Shown here piece by piece: positions 1 to 9,587 of a DNA stretch of 64,000 nucleotides. Made by a program: the position numbers and the translations under genes. The stretch is taken from the NCBI GenBank assembly GCA_013339765.2, contig JABSTR010001244.1, positions 3,348,001-3,412,000 on the forward strand. The letters are read 5' to 3'. Under the pieces are notes generated by a model that saw nothing but the letters and a program-made list of their open reading frames with translations, had not been told where the DNA came from and made no database searches. Position 1 is the first letter of the stretch. Each line of letters starts with the position of its first letter. The stretch is from Haemaphysalis longicornis. Lineage: Eukaryota; Arthropoda; Arachnida; Ixodida; Ixodidae.

Positions 1-1162
1 CTTCCGGCGCGATGGAGCCAGGTGGGAAGATCCGCAAGACATCGGACGCCTGCGCAGGCCGAGCTGCTTTGCGCGGCTAGGGTGCACTGAAAGACGGCGG
101 CTCCCTCACGCGCTGCCGTGAGCGCCGCAGAAAGGGACGCTCCTTCGGGTGAGACATAGGCATACCTCAGATATTCCGACTACCCATTCTAAACCTTCCC
201 ACTCCACGCTTTACTGATTCAGTGTCTTTCACTAACCCCAATTCTTTTACACACCACAAATAATAACACTTCAGAGAGCGTATAATGAAGACAACCTTGA
301 GTTTCGACGTGGTATTGTAACTAACAGCTAATCCGTAGGAAAGGTATCGCTTCTCCAGTATAACCTATTCCGTACCGTTTCTTCTGCAAGTATATAAAGA
401 TGAGGCTACGGGAAATATTGTAACAAAATGGAGCAATAGTAAATATCGTACTTCTCTGGAAAGTTTCCTCACCCAAAGTTCCTCACCGCGCGGTTCATTA
501 CGCAAATCACTGCAGCGAGGAGTCGACTGACTCGGTCGGTTTCTAGCATCATGCCGTGGGTTCGGCTAAGGGCGCTTTCCTTCTTTAAACTTTTCATCCG
601 AAAAATCGTATTGCAGTTTATTGAGACAGACAGACATGTTGATTTATTGGAGATGTTATTAGCTCCTGCCAAAAAACGACCTGGCTAGGTGACAAGCTTT
701 AACCTGATATCTACGACTCCTTTATCTTTTAGCAAACTATAGGGTGCGGTGGACAGTACATGACGCCCGCTTTTTTGAATAATCCAAAACCCCGTGGGAT
801 ATTAAACCAGCCAAAACAGAATAAGTGTGGCTAACATCGGTACGAATAATTTGAGAAGGCATGTTCGGAAATCGACATATATCCTGTTTCGTGATTAAGT
901 TTTGTAATGACTAAACCGTCAAAGTCGGGAGCGCTTAGCCAAGAGAGCCGGTGTCCTGTGCCTCCCGGGAACTTTATATACGTCGCGCTGGCAAGTGGTT
1001 AGAACGATACACGAAAAGATACACGCTTATCTACTCACGCTTCAAACATGATATTCAAGTTTTTTTCTTTTTTGTTTAAGAATTGTGCATCTCGTGTACC
1101 TTTGCTGTAACGAACTGTAAATTGTTCACTTCCTCACTACTGTTCATAACTATGGTTTTGTT
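1..1162. other. Anonymous non-coding stretch
   Basis: No convincing coding region, RNA or repeat boundary is visible. The only open frame of note (minus strand, about 469-672) has no recognisable domain and is treated as chance. Confidence 0.5.
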
Positions 1163-1166
1163 TTAA

Positions 1167-1209
1167 AGGAGCCATGAAGAGAAAACAAAAGTTTGTTTTA
1201 TTCGAAAGA
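1167..1209 (+). repeat. Left terminal inverted repeat (43 bp)
   Basis: Begins AGGAGCCATGAAGAGAAAAC and matches the reverse complement of 2800-2842 with three mismatches. Similarity stops sharply after the shared ATTCGAAAGA. Confidence 0.75.
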
Positions 1210-1470
1210 CTAGGTGTTTCATAGTACCCCAAACGCTTTCCCGGAAGCAAATGATGCTTTATTCACTGAGAAATAAGGCAATTTAAGCCAAAATTTTAAA
1301 TCTCCCGCTAAAATTGCACATTCCGTGACGTGAACAATGGCGTCATACGAGCCGGTCCATGAAACAGATACTTAGTATGTCGACTCCATAGCACCCACAC
1401 GCGGGAGTCGACCGAGACGGCGGCCATTTTAAAAATAGTAGTAAAACCTAGTGCACCCGCAGCCCTAGTC

Positions 1471-1626
1471 ATGGAATCGCGTGATCCGGAGAACAAAACT
1501 CTCGCCGAGGAGATCGGGCTTGCATTTAACAACCTCACACCACTTGAACGCTCAATGCTTCTAAGTGCACTAGCGGCAAGAGTTGTGGGATACGCGGTGG
1601 ACGGGACAGCGACCATTCCGCGATAG
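1471..1626 (+). CDS. Small unrecognised open frame inside the TTAA element (51 aa)
   Basis: An ATG at 1471 opens a 51-codon frame ending with TAG at 1624-1626. The peptide starts MESRDPENKTLAEEIGLAFN and continues with a leucine/alanine-rich amphipathic stretch ending in TIPR. Its composition (acidic start, helix-like middle, little low complexity) looks more protein-like than neighbouring frames. No family is recognised. After the stop, another frame stays open up to a GTACGT motif near 1700 that could be a splice donor, so this may be the decayed or spliced first exon of a transposon gene. It lies about 300 bp inside the left TIR. A chance frame is still quite possible. Confidence 0.2.
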   Translation: MESRDPENKTLAEEIGLAFNNLTPLERSMLLSALAARVVGYAVDGTATIPR

Positions 1627-2799
1627 TCACAACAGACGAACGCCCTGCCGTCGGCACCGCTGCCTCGTCAGCACCGTCGCGACGGACGAATACAGACTGG
1701 TACGTATGTGCCGTATTTTTATTGCGGTTAATAATAGTTCAATTTCAGTAGCAGTATCGCTTATGCCAGTTGGCCGGTGTCGTGTATGGAAAGCCGTTCG
1801 CGCGAGCTCTCTGCTTCGACCAGAAAGATACGAGCGTCAATGCGCGGTGTTTACGGCATTTTTTTCCCCCAAGGTCAGAGCGCTTTGACGAAGTCGGCGA
1901 CGAGCGCCAGCATGTCCCAGGAGTGAGCTAACGTAAGGGTCCCTGCCGTAATCACTTCCTCGGAAATTGAAGCGAGCACACTCGTACTTCCTTTAGCTCT
2001 CTTTCTCCTCCGTTTGCAAAGTTCACAAAACGTAGCCAATTGCTTCGCCGAGGTTCGTCGTTGGGCAGCACATGAAAGGAGATCTCCTCACCGGGGATGT
2101 CGCACTCCCTCGACGATTTGCCCGTACTACATGGTCATTTCAAAACGTAGCAACGAAATTTCATTGTAAAGTACTCGAACAAACTGAAGTTTTCAGTGGT
2201 TGTAAACTGGAAACGAGCTCCTAACAATAGCAGCAAGCCAACACCATTCCGAAACTGCGACGACTGTCACTATCTCGTCGCTGCTTGCTGTTCCTTACTC
2301 CCCTCGTTTCTATTTTTACCTTTGCTGGTTGGCGATATGACGGCCAACCTCCTGTGAAGGGATTACGATACCAAGCAAGGTCGCGGCTGTGCGTGCTGGG
2401 ACGGTTCGTTGGCCCCTAAGAGCCTCGAACCCGAAAATTCGTCTGCGCGACGGCGAGATGTCGAGCTCGGCCGGCGGTATAGTTTCGTACGCATTGGCGC
2501 ACACGCTTGCGTGTTCGTTCGGAACTTAAACCGTTTACTCCACCGTTCTTTGTCATAAAAAGAATGTGCAGTATGTTTCACGGGCATTTAGCTCGCTATT
2601 GAAACTGTAAGCCCTGCCTAACATGCGTTTGCTTTTGCCGGCCTTCGCCAATCGCAGAGCATTCCCGAGTGACATCATAGGTTCTGTTGCGGAAAATGAG
2701 CTGGTGGGTCGCATGGTCATTTCCTTTTTTCCTAATTATGTAGCTTATTTGAGCGAAGTTTGCGTTATAAGTGCTGTCGTTATGGTTCTAACGAGGCAA

Positions 2800-2842
2800 T
2801 CTTTCGAATGAACCAAACTTGTGTTTTCTCTTCATGGCTCCT
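2800..2842 (-). repeat. Right terminal inverted repeat (43 bp)
   Basis: Inverted partner of 1167-1209, ending ATGGCTCCT directly before TTAA. Confidence 0.75.
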
Positions 2843-3482
2843 TTAAGGGCTCTTTAAAGGGCTTTATGTGTAAAAAGGGCATTTATAGATGTGTAGAAGT
2901 CGGGGGCACGATGGCTAGACAGGATACTGGTAAACTTTCCCAGGAGACGAAAGATCTAATTAGGAAACTGCAAACCATGACAATCTCCACCCCAGCTGAC
3001 AGAATAGAAGCAGCGGAGCTTTCGAAGTTAATCAATAAGCGCAAGACAGCTGACATACGGAAGTGTAATATGGGGAGTATCGAATATGCTGTAAAGAACG
3101 GAGGTAGCCTGAAAGCAGTGAAGAGGCGTCTTGTCGTGGGGAAAAATCAGATGTATGCACTTAAAGATAAGCAAGGCAATGTCATCACAAATAGGGATAA
3201 AATAATCACAGTGGCCGTGGAGTCCTATAGGGATAATATGCAGAAAACTAAAGTATTTATCAATAGCCTCGGGACAGCACAGCAGTTAGAAATAGGGGGG
3301 GAGGTAGTGAAAGTGGTAAGCGAATATATCCACTTAGGCCAAGCTGTGACCCCGGATCCCAACTGTGAGGCAGAGATAATGAGAAGGATCAGTGGTGGAG
3401 TGCATACGGCAGACATTCTCAAATAATGAATAGCAGTCTACCATTGTCCCTGAAGAAGAAAGTGTATGACAGCTGCATCTTA

Positions 3483-3513
3483 AGCGGGATTCACACGACG
3501 GAGAAACCCTCTC
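3483..3513 (+). repeat. Left TIR of the 320-bp element
   Basis: 31 bp, identical to the reverse complement of 3772-3802. Confidence 0.9.
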
Positions 3514-3771
3514 TTTTTGGCCCGCGGGACCCGCTCACGTGACCGGTTTTAGGCTCCGCCCCTCGGTGGGGATAGCCCGCGGTGGCTCCGCGAAAGAAAA
3601 TGCCTCCGCATGTTTTCGCTCGACGGCGGTGGCCCTCGGCGGGGAATGGAACTGTTCCTCGGCGCTGTCGTCTGCTAGTCACATCCGCGTAGCTCCGCAC
3701 GTGTGGATGCGCCGCCAGGGCCGGATAATCCGGTCACGTGCTGTTGACGTCATATATCCGTCCGCCTCCGT

Positions 3772-3802
3772 GAGAGGGTTTCTCCGTCGTGTGAATCCCG
3801 CT
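3772..3802 (-). repeat. Right TIR of the 320-bp element
   Basis: 31 bp, perfect inverted partner of 3483-3513; homology ends exactly where the left arm enters a T run. Confidence 0.9.
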
Positions 3803-4197
3803 TTACCGGTACTCACGGAAACTTGGAGGCTCACTAAAAGGGTTCAACTTAAATTGAGAACGACTCAGAGGGCAATGGAGCGGAAAATGATAGGTGTAAC
3901 ATTACGGGACAAGAAGAGAGCGGAGTGGGTCAGGAAACAAACGCGTGTTAAGGACACACTAGTAGAAATTAAGAAGAAATAAGCGTGGGCAGGGCATGTA
4001 ATGCGCAGTCATTAAGGGTAACAGAGTGGATCCCTAGAGAAGGCAAGCGTAGCAGGAGGCGGCAGAAAGTTAGATGGGCGGATGAGATCAAGAAGTTTGC
4101 AGGAATAAATTGGTCACAGTTGGCACAGGACCGGGGTAATTGGAAAATAATGGGAGAGGCCTTTGCCCTGCATTGGGCGTAGATAGGCTGTTGGGGG

Positions 4198-4227
4198 TGA
4201 TGATGATGATTATGATGATGATGATGA
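4198..4227 (+). repeat. (TGA/GAT)n tail of the RTE LINE
   Basis: Interrupted trinucleotide tract (TGATGATGAT) directly after the LINE coding remnant. Short simple-repeat tails are the usual 3' end of RTE-type LINEs. Confidence 0.7.
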
Positions 4228-4230
4228 ATT

Positions 4231-4455
4231 ATTTATTCTCTTTCCTTCGCTATATATCTATACTTAGTGTGTTTCACTGTATTGAATCTATGTATTTATG
4301 CATTAGACAAACATACTGAGTGTTGTGCATTATTGTGGTGTGGGCGGGGATCGGTGCATTGTCAGGCATTCAGTTGCCTTTTCACCACCCCTTTCCATTC
4401 AACCACTGGATAAATGATGTATGTTTGAAATGATGATGAATAAACTTCAAATTTC
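4231..4455 (+). mobile_element. Probable retroelement 3' UTR fragment
   Basis: A 225-bp non-coding stretch that ends with AATAAA at 4439-4444 after a GATGATGA run, which is the layout of a LINE 3' end on the plus strand. No coding part remains, so the family is unknown. Confidence 0.4.
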
Positions 4456-6339
4456 AAACGTTGAAGAGTTCAACTCGGGTTTAAATGCCGAACTCTGCGC
4501 TTGCACTTCCGTGAACGCCGCAGTAGTTCAGTGAAGCGTTATGCTGCAGTGCGCATGGTGGCGGTTTCGATTGCTGGCTGCAGTGAGAGTGCTTCTGAGC
4601 TGAAAGCCATTCAAGTGCCGAATGCTCCGAAAAAAATCGGGGAGGTATTCGGGGCTGCTTACGTGCGGGGTTGCGAAAGCACTAAAGCACCGTTGGAGGC
4701 ATCGGCCGAAGCAGGCGCTTGTGCGTCGTGTCTTTCTGCCATTCAAGTGTGTATTGTGCGGAGTGTTCGCTTTCTTGCGGTAAAAAGTGGCGAAGAAGGA
4801 ACAACCTGATGAGTGATTGGACCTTGACTGGGCGGCGTGGTGTGCCGCGCGATGTGTACGTGAACATCGAGTGTCGACTGCCGGGAATTCTCTCTGCGAC
4901 ACGGTGCCTTTCACTACGAACTCCACTTTTCCGGCCGGATGGCGTTCTTACGGTGGGCAGTCAACTCTCATGCACGGTCGCTTGGAATATCCAGGTAAGC
5001 AAATTATTTCCCAATGTCGTTGCTCATTATATATTTTAGAACTATTTTCCGAATCACGACGTTTATAGTGTATTGTGCAGATCTTTTTGTTGTCTTGGAA
5101 CATCGCATTAGTTAGTGTCAAGCCTAGTTCTGTATGTAGCTTCTGTATGACGCGGATGACGCGGTCTACCGGGAAAGATGAGAAGAAGGAAGGATTTTGT
5201 TTCTCGTTGCTGTGGCTGGGAGTCATTTCTGTCGCTCGCCGTCCGGTTTTCGTCGGTCTCGGCGTACGGCGTTCGGCATCTTTGGCTTGTTGTCGGTAAA
5301 CTTCGCGGCCGCGCAAGCGGTTCGCGTCGGTGGCCGTTGTCGGGCGAGGAGGCGCTGCACCGCGGGTGATGGAGCCGTCCTCCGCACAGCACTTCCCGTC
5401 CTCCGCACAGCACTTCGAAAATGACGAAAAATATTGTCTAACGCAAATTCACACAGTCAACGCGCACATTACGAAGCGTTTCGTGTTGTATGAGAGTGAA
5501 AACGCATCAGATTACAGTATTATATTGAAACTGCTTTTCATCTTCGCCAGGTTTCACCCATGGACGTCGTTTGCCGGTGCACTGCGTGAGGCGACGTGAA
5601 GCAGCTGGTATGCGGCAGAACCCAGAGAAATCGTGAAGTTGCAACTGGACACGCCGCTTAAAAAAGCCTTGGTGCTGTGTTTGTGTGTGTGTAACATAAA
5701 GGACGTCACGTATCAGACTGCTTTCAGGCAGTTGCTAGGATTCGTTCGGGTAGCAGTTACACGTGATGGAATCGACGAAATTCCATGGGTGCTAAAAATG
5801 CTACGCGATTTGTTGATGAAACTACGCTTCGTTCGAGTTAAGTTCATAGCAATATTCACGTGCTGCTTTAAAGCGGCATCAAGAGTTCATTTGGGAACTA
5901 TTTTATAGTTCCTGTCTTCCTTTCCCAGATTGCTCTGTTTGGAAGCATTCTTGTAAGTTATTTCGAACAAAAAGTTTAGCTCAAATTTAATTTTTTTTCT
6001 AATTTTCTTGTTCTGTGTTGTCCCCAAACGTTCATTCAAAATCTCAATCTTCGCAGCAATCCTCCCCAGAATTCCTCACTTAATTTTATTCACAAACGTA
6101 CGGGTATAGGTGCCGAAAGAATGGACATCACTGACTTAATTGTGTAAGATTCGCTAGGTGCACTTGTTAAAGATGCTTCATGAACGCTTGTTTTGCACTG
6201 CTTTCAACGACACTTGGGTTTATCACAACCGAACTTTATCGGCAATCCTAAACCGCTATTATTCTACAAACACTACAAAGTTTGGGGCCGTGTGGAACGA
6301 AGAATGAACGCCGTAATCGCAACGTGAGGCTTGTCGATC
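4456..6339. other. Anonymous stretch with a consensus-like splice donor
   Basis: Several overlapping frames of 60-130 codons occur at 4501-5430 on both strands, as expected from GC-rich DNA with few stops. None carries a recognised domain. CCAG followed by GTAAGC at about 4992-4999 is a near-perfect 5' splice site on the plus strand, so an untranslated first exon ending there is conceivable but unsupported. Nothing is recognised between 5.6 and 6.3 kb. Confidence 0.35.
5376..5416 (+). repeat. Two tandem copies of a 20-21 bp unit
   Basis: CGTCCTCCGCACAGCACTTC occurs at 5376 and again at 5397 with a period of 21 bp. Confidence 0.8.
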
Positions 6340-6689
6340 CGTGACTGGCGACCTTCTCAACGCTTAGGGAAGGCGAAAAAGAGGATTTGTCCTTGCCTGA
6401 CGAGGCATTCTCCAGCTGTGTATAAGACGCCTCTCTGACCTTCAGAAGTCATTTTAAAAAAGCTGAAATCAGATAATGATTGTTTTGCCGTATTTGCATG
6501 CTTGGTGGGTGCTCCAATCTACCCAGACCATAATTACGGCACAGGAACCTTTGTCTTCTTTCAGCGTTCTTTCTAATCGATTTCTGATGGTCGGAGAGGC
6601 GTCTTATACACAGCTGGAGAATGCCTCATCAGGCAAAGACAAATCCTCTTTTTCACCTTCACTAAGCGGTAAGAAGGTCACCAGTCACG
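6340..6689. mobile_element. Long-armed foldback element, 350 bp
   Basis: The left arm 6340-6466 (starts CGTGACTGG) is inverted at 6561-6689. The outer 108 bp match with nine mismatches, mostly C/T, and the innermost part is more diverged. The spacer is about 94 bp with no open frame. This is the structure of a foldback or long-TIR MITE. A weaker match continues a little beyond the arms (GCTTG...), so the true ends may lie a few bases outside. No clear target duplication was seen. Confidence 0.75.
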
Positions 6690-6695
6690 AATGGC

Positions 6696-6887
6696 AAGCG
6701 TGAGCGCTTAGCGTGATAGTTCACCACGCCTAAAGCAAGCATGCAAGAAATATCTTGTACTCACGCTTCGAAAGCGTTACGCATGCCGCGAGTCATGCTT
6801 AGAAAGCGTGACTTTCAGCGTGAAAACACGTCACGCTTGTAACAAGCGTGCAAAAAATCTTCGCCCCTCACGCTTGCTAGGCGTGAA
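6696..6887. repeat. Cluster of AAGCGTG / CACGCTT motifs
   Basis: AAGCGTG occurs at 6696, 6804 and 6844, and its complement CACGCTT at 6762, 6832 and 6869, with several near matches between (GCATGC, CATGCTT, AGCGTGAAAA). Pairs 6832-6850 and 6869-6887 can each form a short hairpin. The cluster begins where the foldback element ends. Confidence 0.65.
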
Positions 6888-6900
6888 AAAATTTATAGTG

Positions 6901-8929
6901 TAGCCAGTGTCCTGCCTAGGATTCTGCAGTATTCTGTCACACGAAACAACTAAATGTCAGCAGGCCTTTTTCTCTGCTTTCGACTTCGCCGCTGTTACTT
7001 GCCGGTCGCGGAGGGGGGGGGGGGGGGGGGTGTGTATACGGTATCAATCAGGTTATATTATCCTTACCCATTTCCTCTAAATGCTCCGAATGCTCCACTA
7101 ATGTGTCCATTTTCCAGCTCTGGGCCTAGGAGTCTTCCCTGGTCTATCCCACGAAACCACCAAGATCTTAGAAGGCCTTCTGTTCCGCCTCAGACTCCCC
7201 CGCTATTACTCGCGGGTCAAGTGGTGCCATTTTCTTGAGCTCCTCGAATTTTATACGACCGAAATATTCGGTCGGAACTTTTGGTCAGCAGGTTTTGTCT
7301 TGGGCTTTCTGGGATGTGGGGCTGCCATAGTGTTCTATATTTATTACTTTCTTCTTCCTTTCGTCGTCGATGTGAAGAGAAAAGTAGGTCGAGAGAAACT
7401 CAAGTCTTCAACGGCACCGGTCTTCTAAAAGACGCGAGGAGCTTCGGAAGAAAGTCTGCACCGCTATTATGCATGCGCGTGTCTCGGGTAACGGGGTAAA
7501 ACAAAGCGACTGTATAGAATCCCGGGATTTCTTGCTGGCCCCGACGAAGGGCGAAAAATGTAAGTGAGAAAACAGATTTAAAAATAGCAAGAAATGCTAA
7601 ACAAAAGAGAGCCGGGGCAGCTACTTTCTTCCAGTTTTGCATAGCCGGCGGATTTATCGCCCTGCGTAACCTTTTACGCGGCACATTGCATCCGCAAGCG
7701 CTCCTTTCCCCTTCCTCGTTTTTGCCAAGACATCCTGGAGGCGAGTGCGACACTATTGCGACGTTTATCACGATCCGTGACCTTTGGGCCCCTGACGACC
7801 CGGTGAGCCCCTCTCTTGCCTAGGTGGAGTTACGCTCCAAGCTTTGCGAGGCCACGGTTATGGGTATACGGTTATTGCCAACCTGGCGCCCTTTGGGGGC
7901 TGTATTTTGTTTGCTGTGACGACGTCCGCTCGGTGTTTTGTTGCGGAGGGCAGTCGGGTCTTGAGAGCAGCTTGGCCTTATAGATGCGAACTGGGGACTA
8001 AACCCTGCAGCGAAAGGAAGGAAAAACGAGAAAAGGCAAAACGGTGAGGTTACATGGCAGGAGAACGCGGCGGCCAAGGTGTGCCCTTCTAGCTCGCACC
8101 GAACCAGAGCTCTCGCCAGTACAACGGCGCGGAGGCTTACCGCGAAAGAGCAGGAAGCTATACACAAAAAGCGAGCCGCATACGTAGCTCAAAACGCCGA
8201 GAGATAAATGGGTGTGCCAGCTGCTGGACAGAGATCGTGGGAAAACGGAAGAGATAAAGAGAGATAAAACAAAGGCCCTTATGCTGGCCGATGTCCACAG
8301 AGTACGAATAGAGAAGCAAGAGAAACGGCTTAGGAGGTCGTTCAAAGCGTCCGGAGCTGTGAAATATGTGCCTTCTCGGGGGCCCGGATTCGCTTGTCAG
8401 GCTGGCTGGATACGGCGCCCCCCTTCCCGCACGCGGGCTGGCTTCTGGCCGCAACGAAAGACCCGCTGAACACGGGGGGACGGAGTGCGCCAGGAGCGGC
8501 TTCCTTCGCTCCCCTTCCTGCCGCGTTCTCTCCTAGATCTCGCCTGGATAACTTCGCGTGTCACCTTGCGCGGTTTCTATGCAGCGTGGCGTTTTTGTAT
8601 CTTAGCGCACGTCCGTGGTTGACCTTCGTTCGGACTAAGCGGGAGTCCAAGTGGCTCGCCATGAGGGCTGGGCTTACTTCATGAGGCTCTTGCTCGTTTA
8701 GGTACGTAGTAACAAAAATTAATCATCGCTATACGTAGAGCCTCCGCAGTATCCACCGCTGCGGAGCAGCCTTCGCCGAAGAATAGCCGCCTCTATAGAA
8801 CGTCGGTTCATACGGAGTAACCGCGGCAGGGAAGCAGCCGAATGTATGGGGCAGCCATCGCTGCAGGTCATGGACTTACCATAGAACGCTCACTGCGGCG
8901 TAGGCATGCCTCTTCAGAGTAGCCTAATG
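6901..8929. other. Anonymous stretch
   Basis: Contains an 18-base G run at 7013-7030 and a small palindrome CGACCGAA-ATA-TTCGGTCG near 7256. Overlapping frames at 7.4-8.7 kb lack any recognisable domain. No RNA gene was seen. Confidence 0.45.
7013..7030 (+). repeat. Poly(G) tract, 18 bases
   Basis: Uninterrupted G run, an unreliable length in any assembly. Confidence 0.9.
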
Positions 8930-8980
8930 CCCCAGCCACACGGCAAATTTAATGCCATTCCCACCGAATGTCATTCATTC
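8930..8980 (+). repeat. Left TIR of the 658-bp element
   Basis: About 51 bp, four mismatches to the inverted right arm. Confidence 0.85.
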
Positions 8981-9536
8981 AAAAGGACATTTGTTTGCTG
9001 CCACACGGGAAAATGTAATGACACTCGGTGAAAATGACATCATAGGGACCGAATGAGTTTGCGGAACTCATTCGACTGCGTTCTGCCAGCAAATGTATTA
9101 TCTCGACACCAGAGACTCGATGGGAATGCCCACCCTAAACCGATTACTAATGCGTGAGTAGCGTTATAATATTTTTACATGCGTATAATTTTTGGTCGTT
9201 TATTTATGTATATAAAACAACGCTAATAGAGTTGGAAAAAAGAAAACTGCCAATCTTTGCTACCAGGCCTGCCTCAGCCGGTGTGGTGGGTACCAGCGGC
9301 CATGTTTCTTTATATGATGTTTAATAGTGTTTAATAAGTTGGTGTAACTGTGCTTAAAGTGCATTCAAAAGTGCAGTAAAGGTGTTTAAGCTCTTTTCGC
9401 TCAGATTTCGCAAATATTGAAGCGCATACTAGAAATATTTTCTCTGTGCAAGTTTTTACCCATCGCAAAGCCATCTTTTTGCAAATCAGATTAATTTCGG
9501 CCGTGTAGCAGCGCGTCAGGAAAATGGAATTAAGTC

Positions 9537-9587
9537 GAACGAATGACACTCGATGGGAATGACATTAAATTTGCCGTGTGGCTGGGG
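9537..9587 (-). repeat. Right TIR of the 658-bp element
   Basis: Inverted partner of 8930-8980; reads GCCGTGTGGCTGGGG at its outer end. Confidence 0.85.

Larger units (their letters stand above)
1163..2846. mobile_element. TTAA-flanked TIR element, about 1.68 kb
   Basis: Seen: the sequence starting at 1167 is repeated in inverted orientation ending at 2842. The arms are 43 bp long with three mismatches, and TTAA lies immediately outside each arm (1163-1166 and 2843-2846). A TTAA target duplication is the hallmark of piggyBac-type insertion, but the arm starts AGGAGCC and not with the CCC that piggyBac ends usually show, so superfamily assignment is open. The interior holds one small open frame (1471-1626) and no recognisable transposase, so this is most simply a non-autonomous DNA element. 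The RTE-type LINE begins just after its right end. Because TTAA is itself palindromic, it could be part of the arm and not a target duplication. Confidence 0.6.
3483..3802. mobile_element. 320-bp TIR element (PIF/Harbinger-like MITE) inside the RTE LINE
   Basis: Seen: perfect 31-bp inverted arms at 3483-3513 and 3772-3802 (start AGCGGGATTCACACGACGGA), flanked on both sides by TTA (3480-3482 and 3803-3805). Removing the element and one TTA joins the interrupted LINE reading frame, with SCIL on the left and PVLTETWRL on the right, which independently confirms both ends. A 3-bp TWA target duplication is typical of PIF/Harbinger elements (family knowledge). The interior is GC-rich with no transposase. 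Confidence 0.88.
2905..4182 (+). pseudogene. RTE-type LINE remnant, internally deleted and interrupted
   Basis: The translation around 2911-3230 (KLSQETKDLIRK, RKTADIRK, SLKAVKRRL, KGNVITNRDKI) matches, from family knowledge, the linker between endonuclease and reverse transcriptase of RTE-type LINEs. At about 3237 it jumps in frame to a C-terminal segment (KTKVFIN, SEYIHLGQAV, EIMRRI). The RT catalytic core is therefore missing, yet the reading frame is preserved across the deletion. A one-base frameshift near 3405 moves the frame to MNSSLPLSLKKKVYDSC. A 320-bp TIR element then interrupts it at 3483-3802. The frame resumes with ETWRLTKR, RAMERKMIGV, and the terminal WIPREGKRSRRRQKVRWADE segment, with further stops, before a (GAT)n tail. 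Dead copy; the strand is certain. Confidence 0.8.
8930..9587. mobile_element. 658-bp TIR element
   Basis: Arms 8930-8980 and 9537-9587 are inverted copies of about 51 bp starting CCCCAGCCACACGGCAAATT, with four mismatches (C/T or A/G). The interior repeats part of the arm motif (CACACGGGAAAATGTAATGA near 9002) and has no transposase. TAA occurs a few bases outside both ends (8925-8927 and 9591-9593), compatible with a 3-bp TWA duplication of PIF/Harbinger type if the true termini extend two or three bases further. That last point is inference. Confidence 0.75.

Noticed and set aside
1308..1616. 102-codon minus-strand frame inside the TTAA element
   Set aside because: Shadow of the region holding the better plus-strand frame at 1471; no domain.
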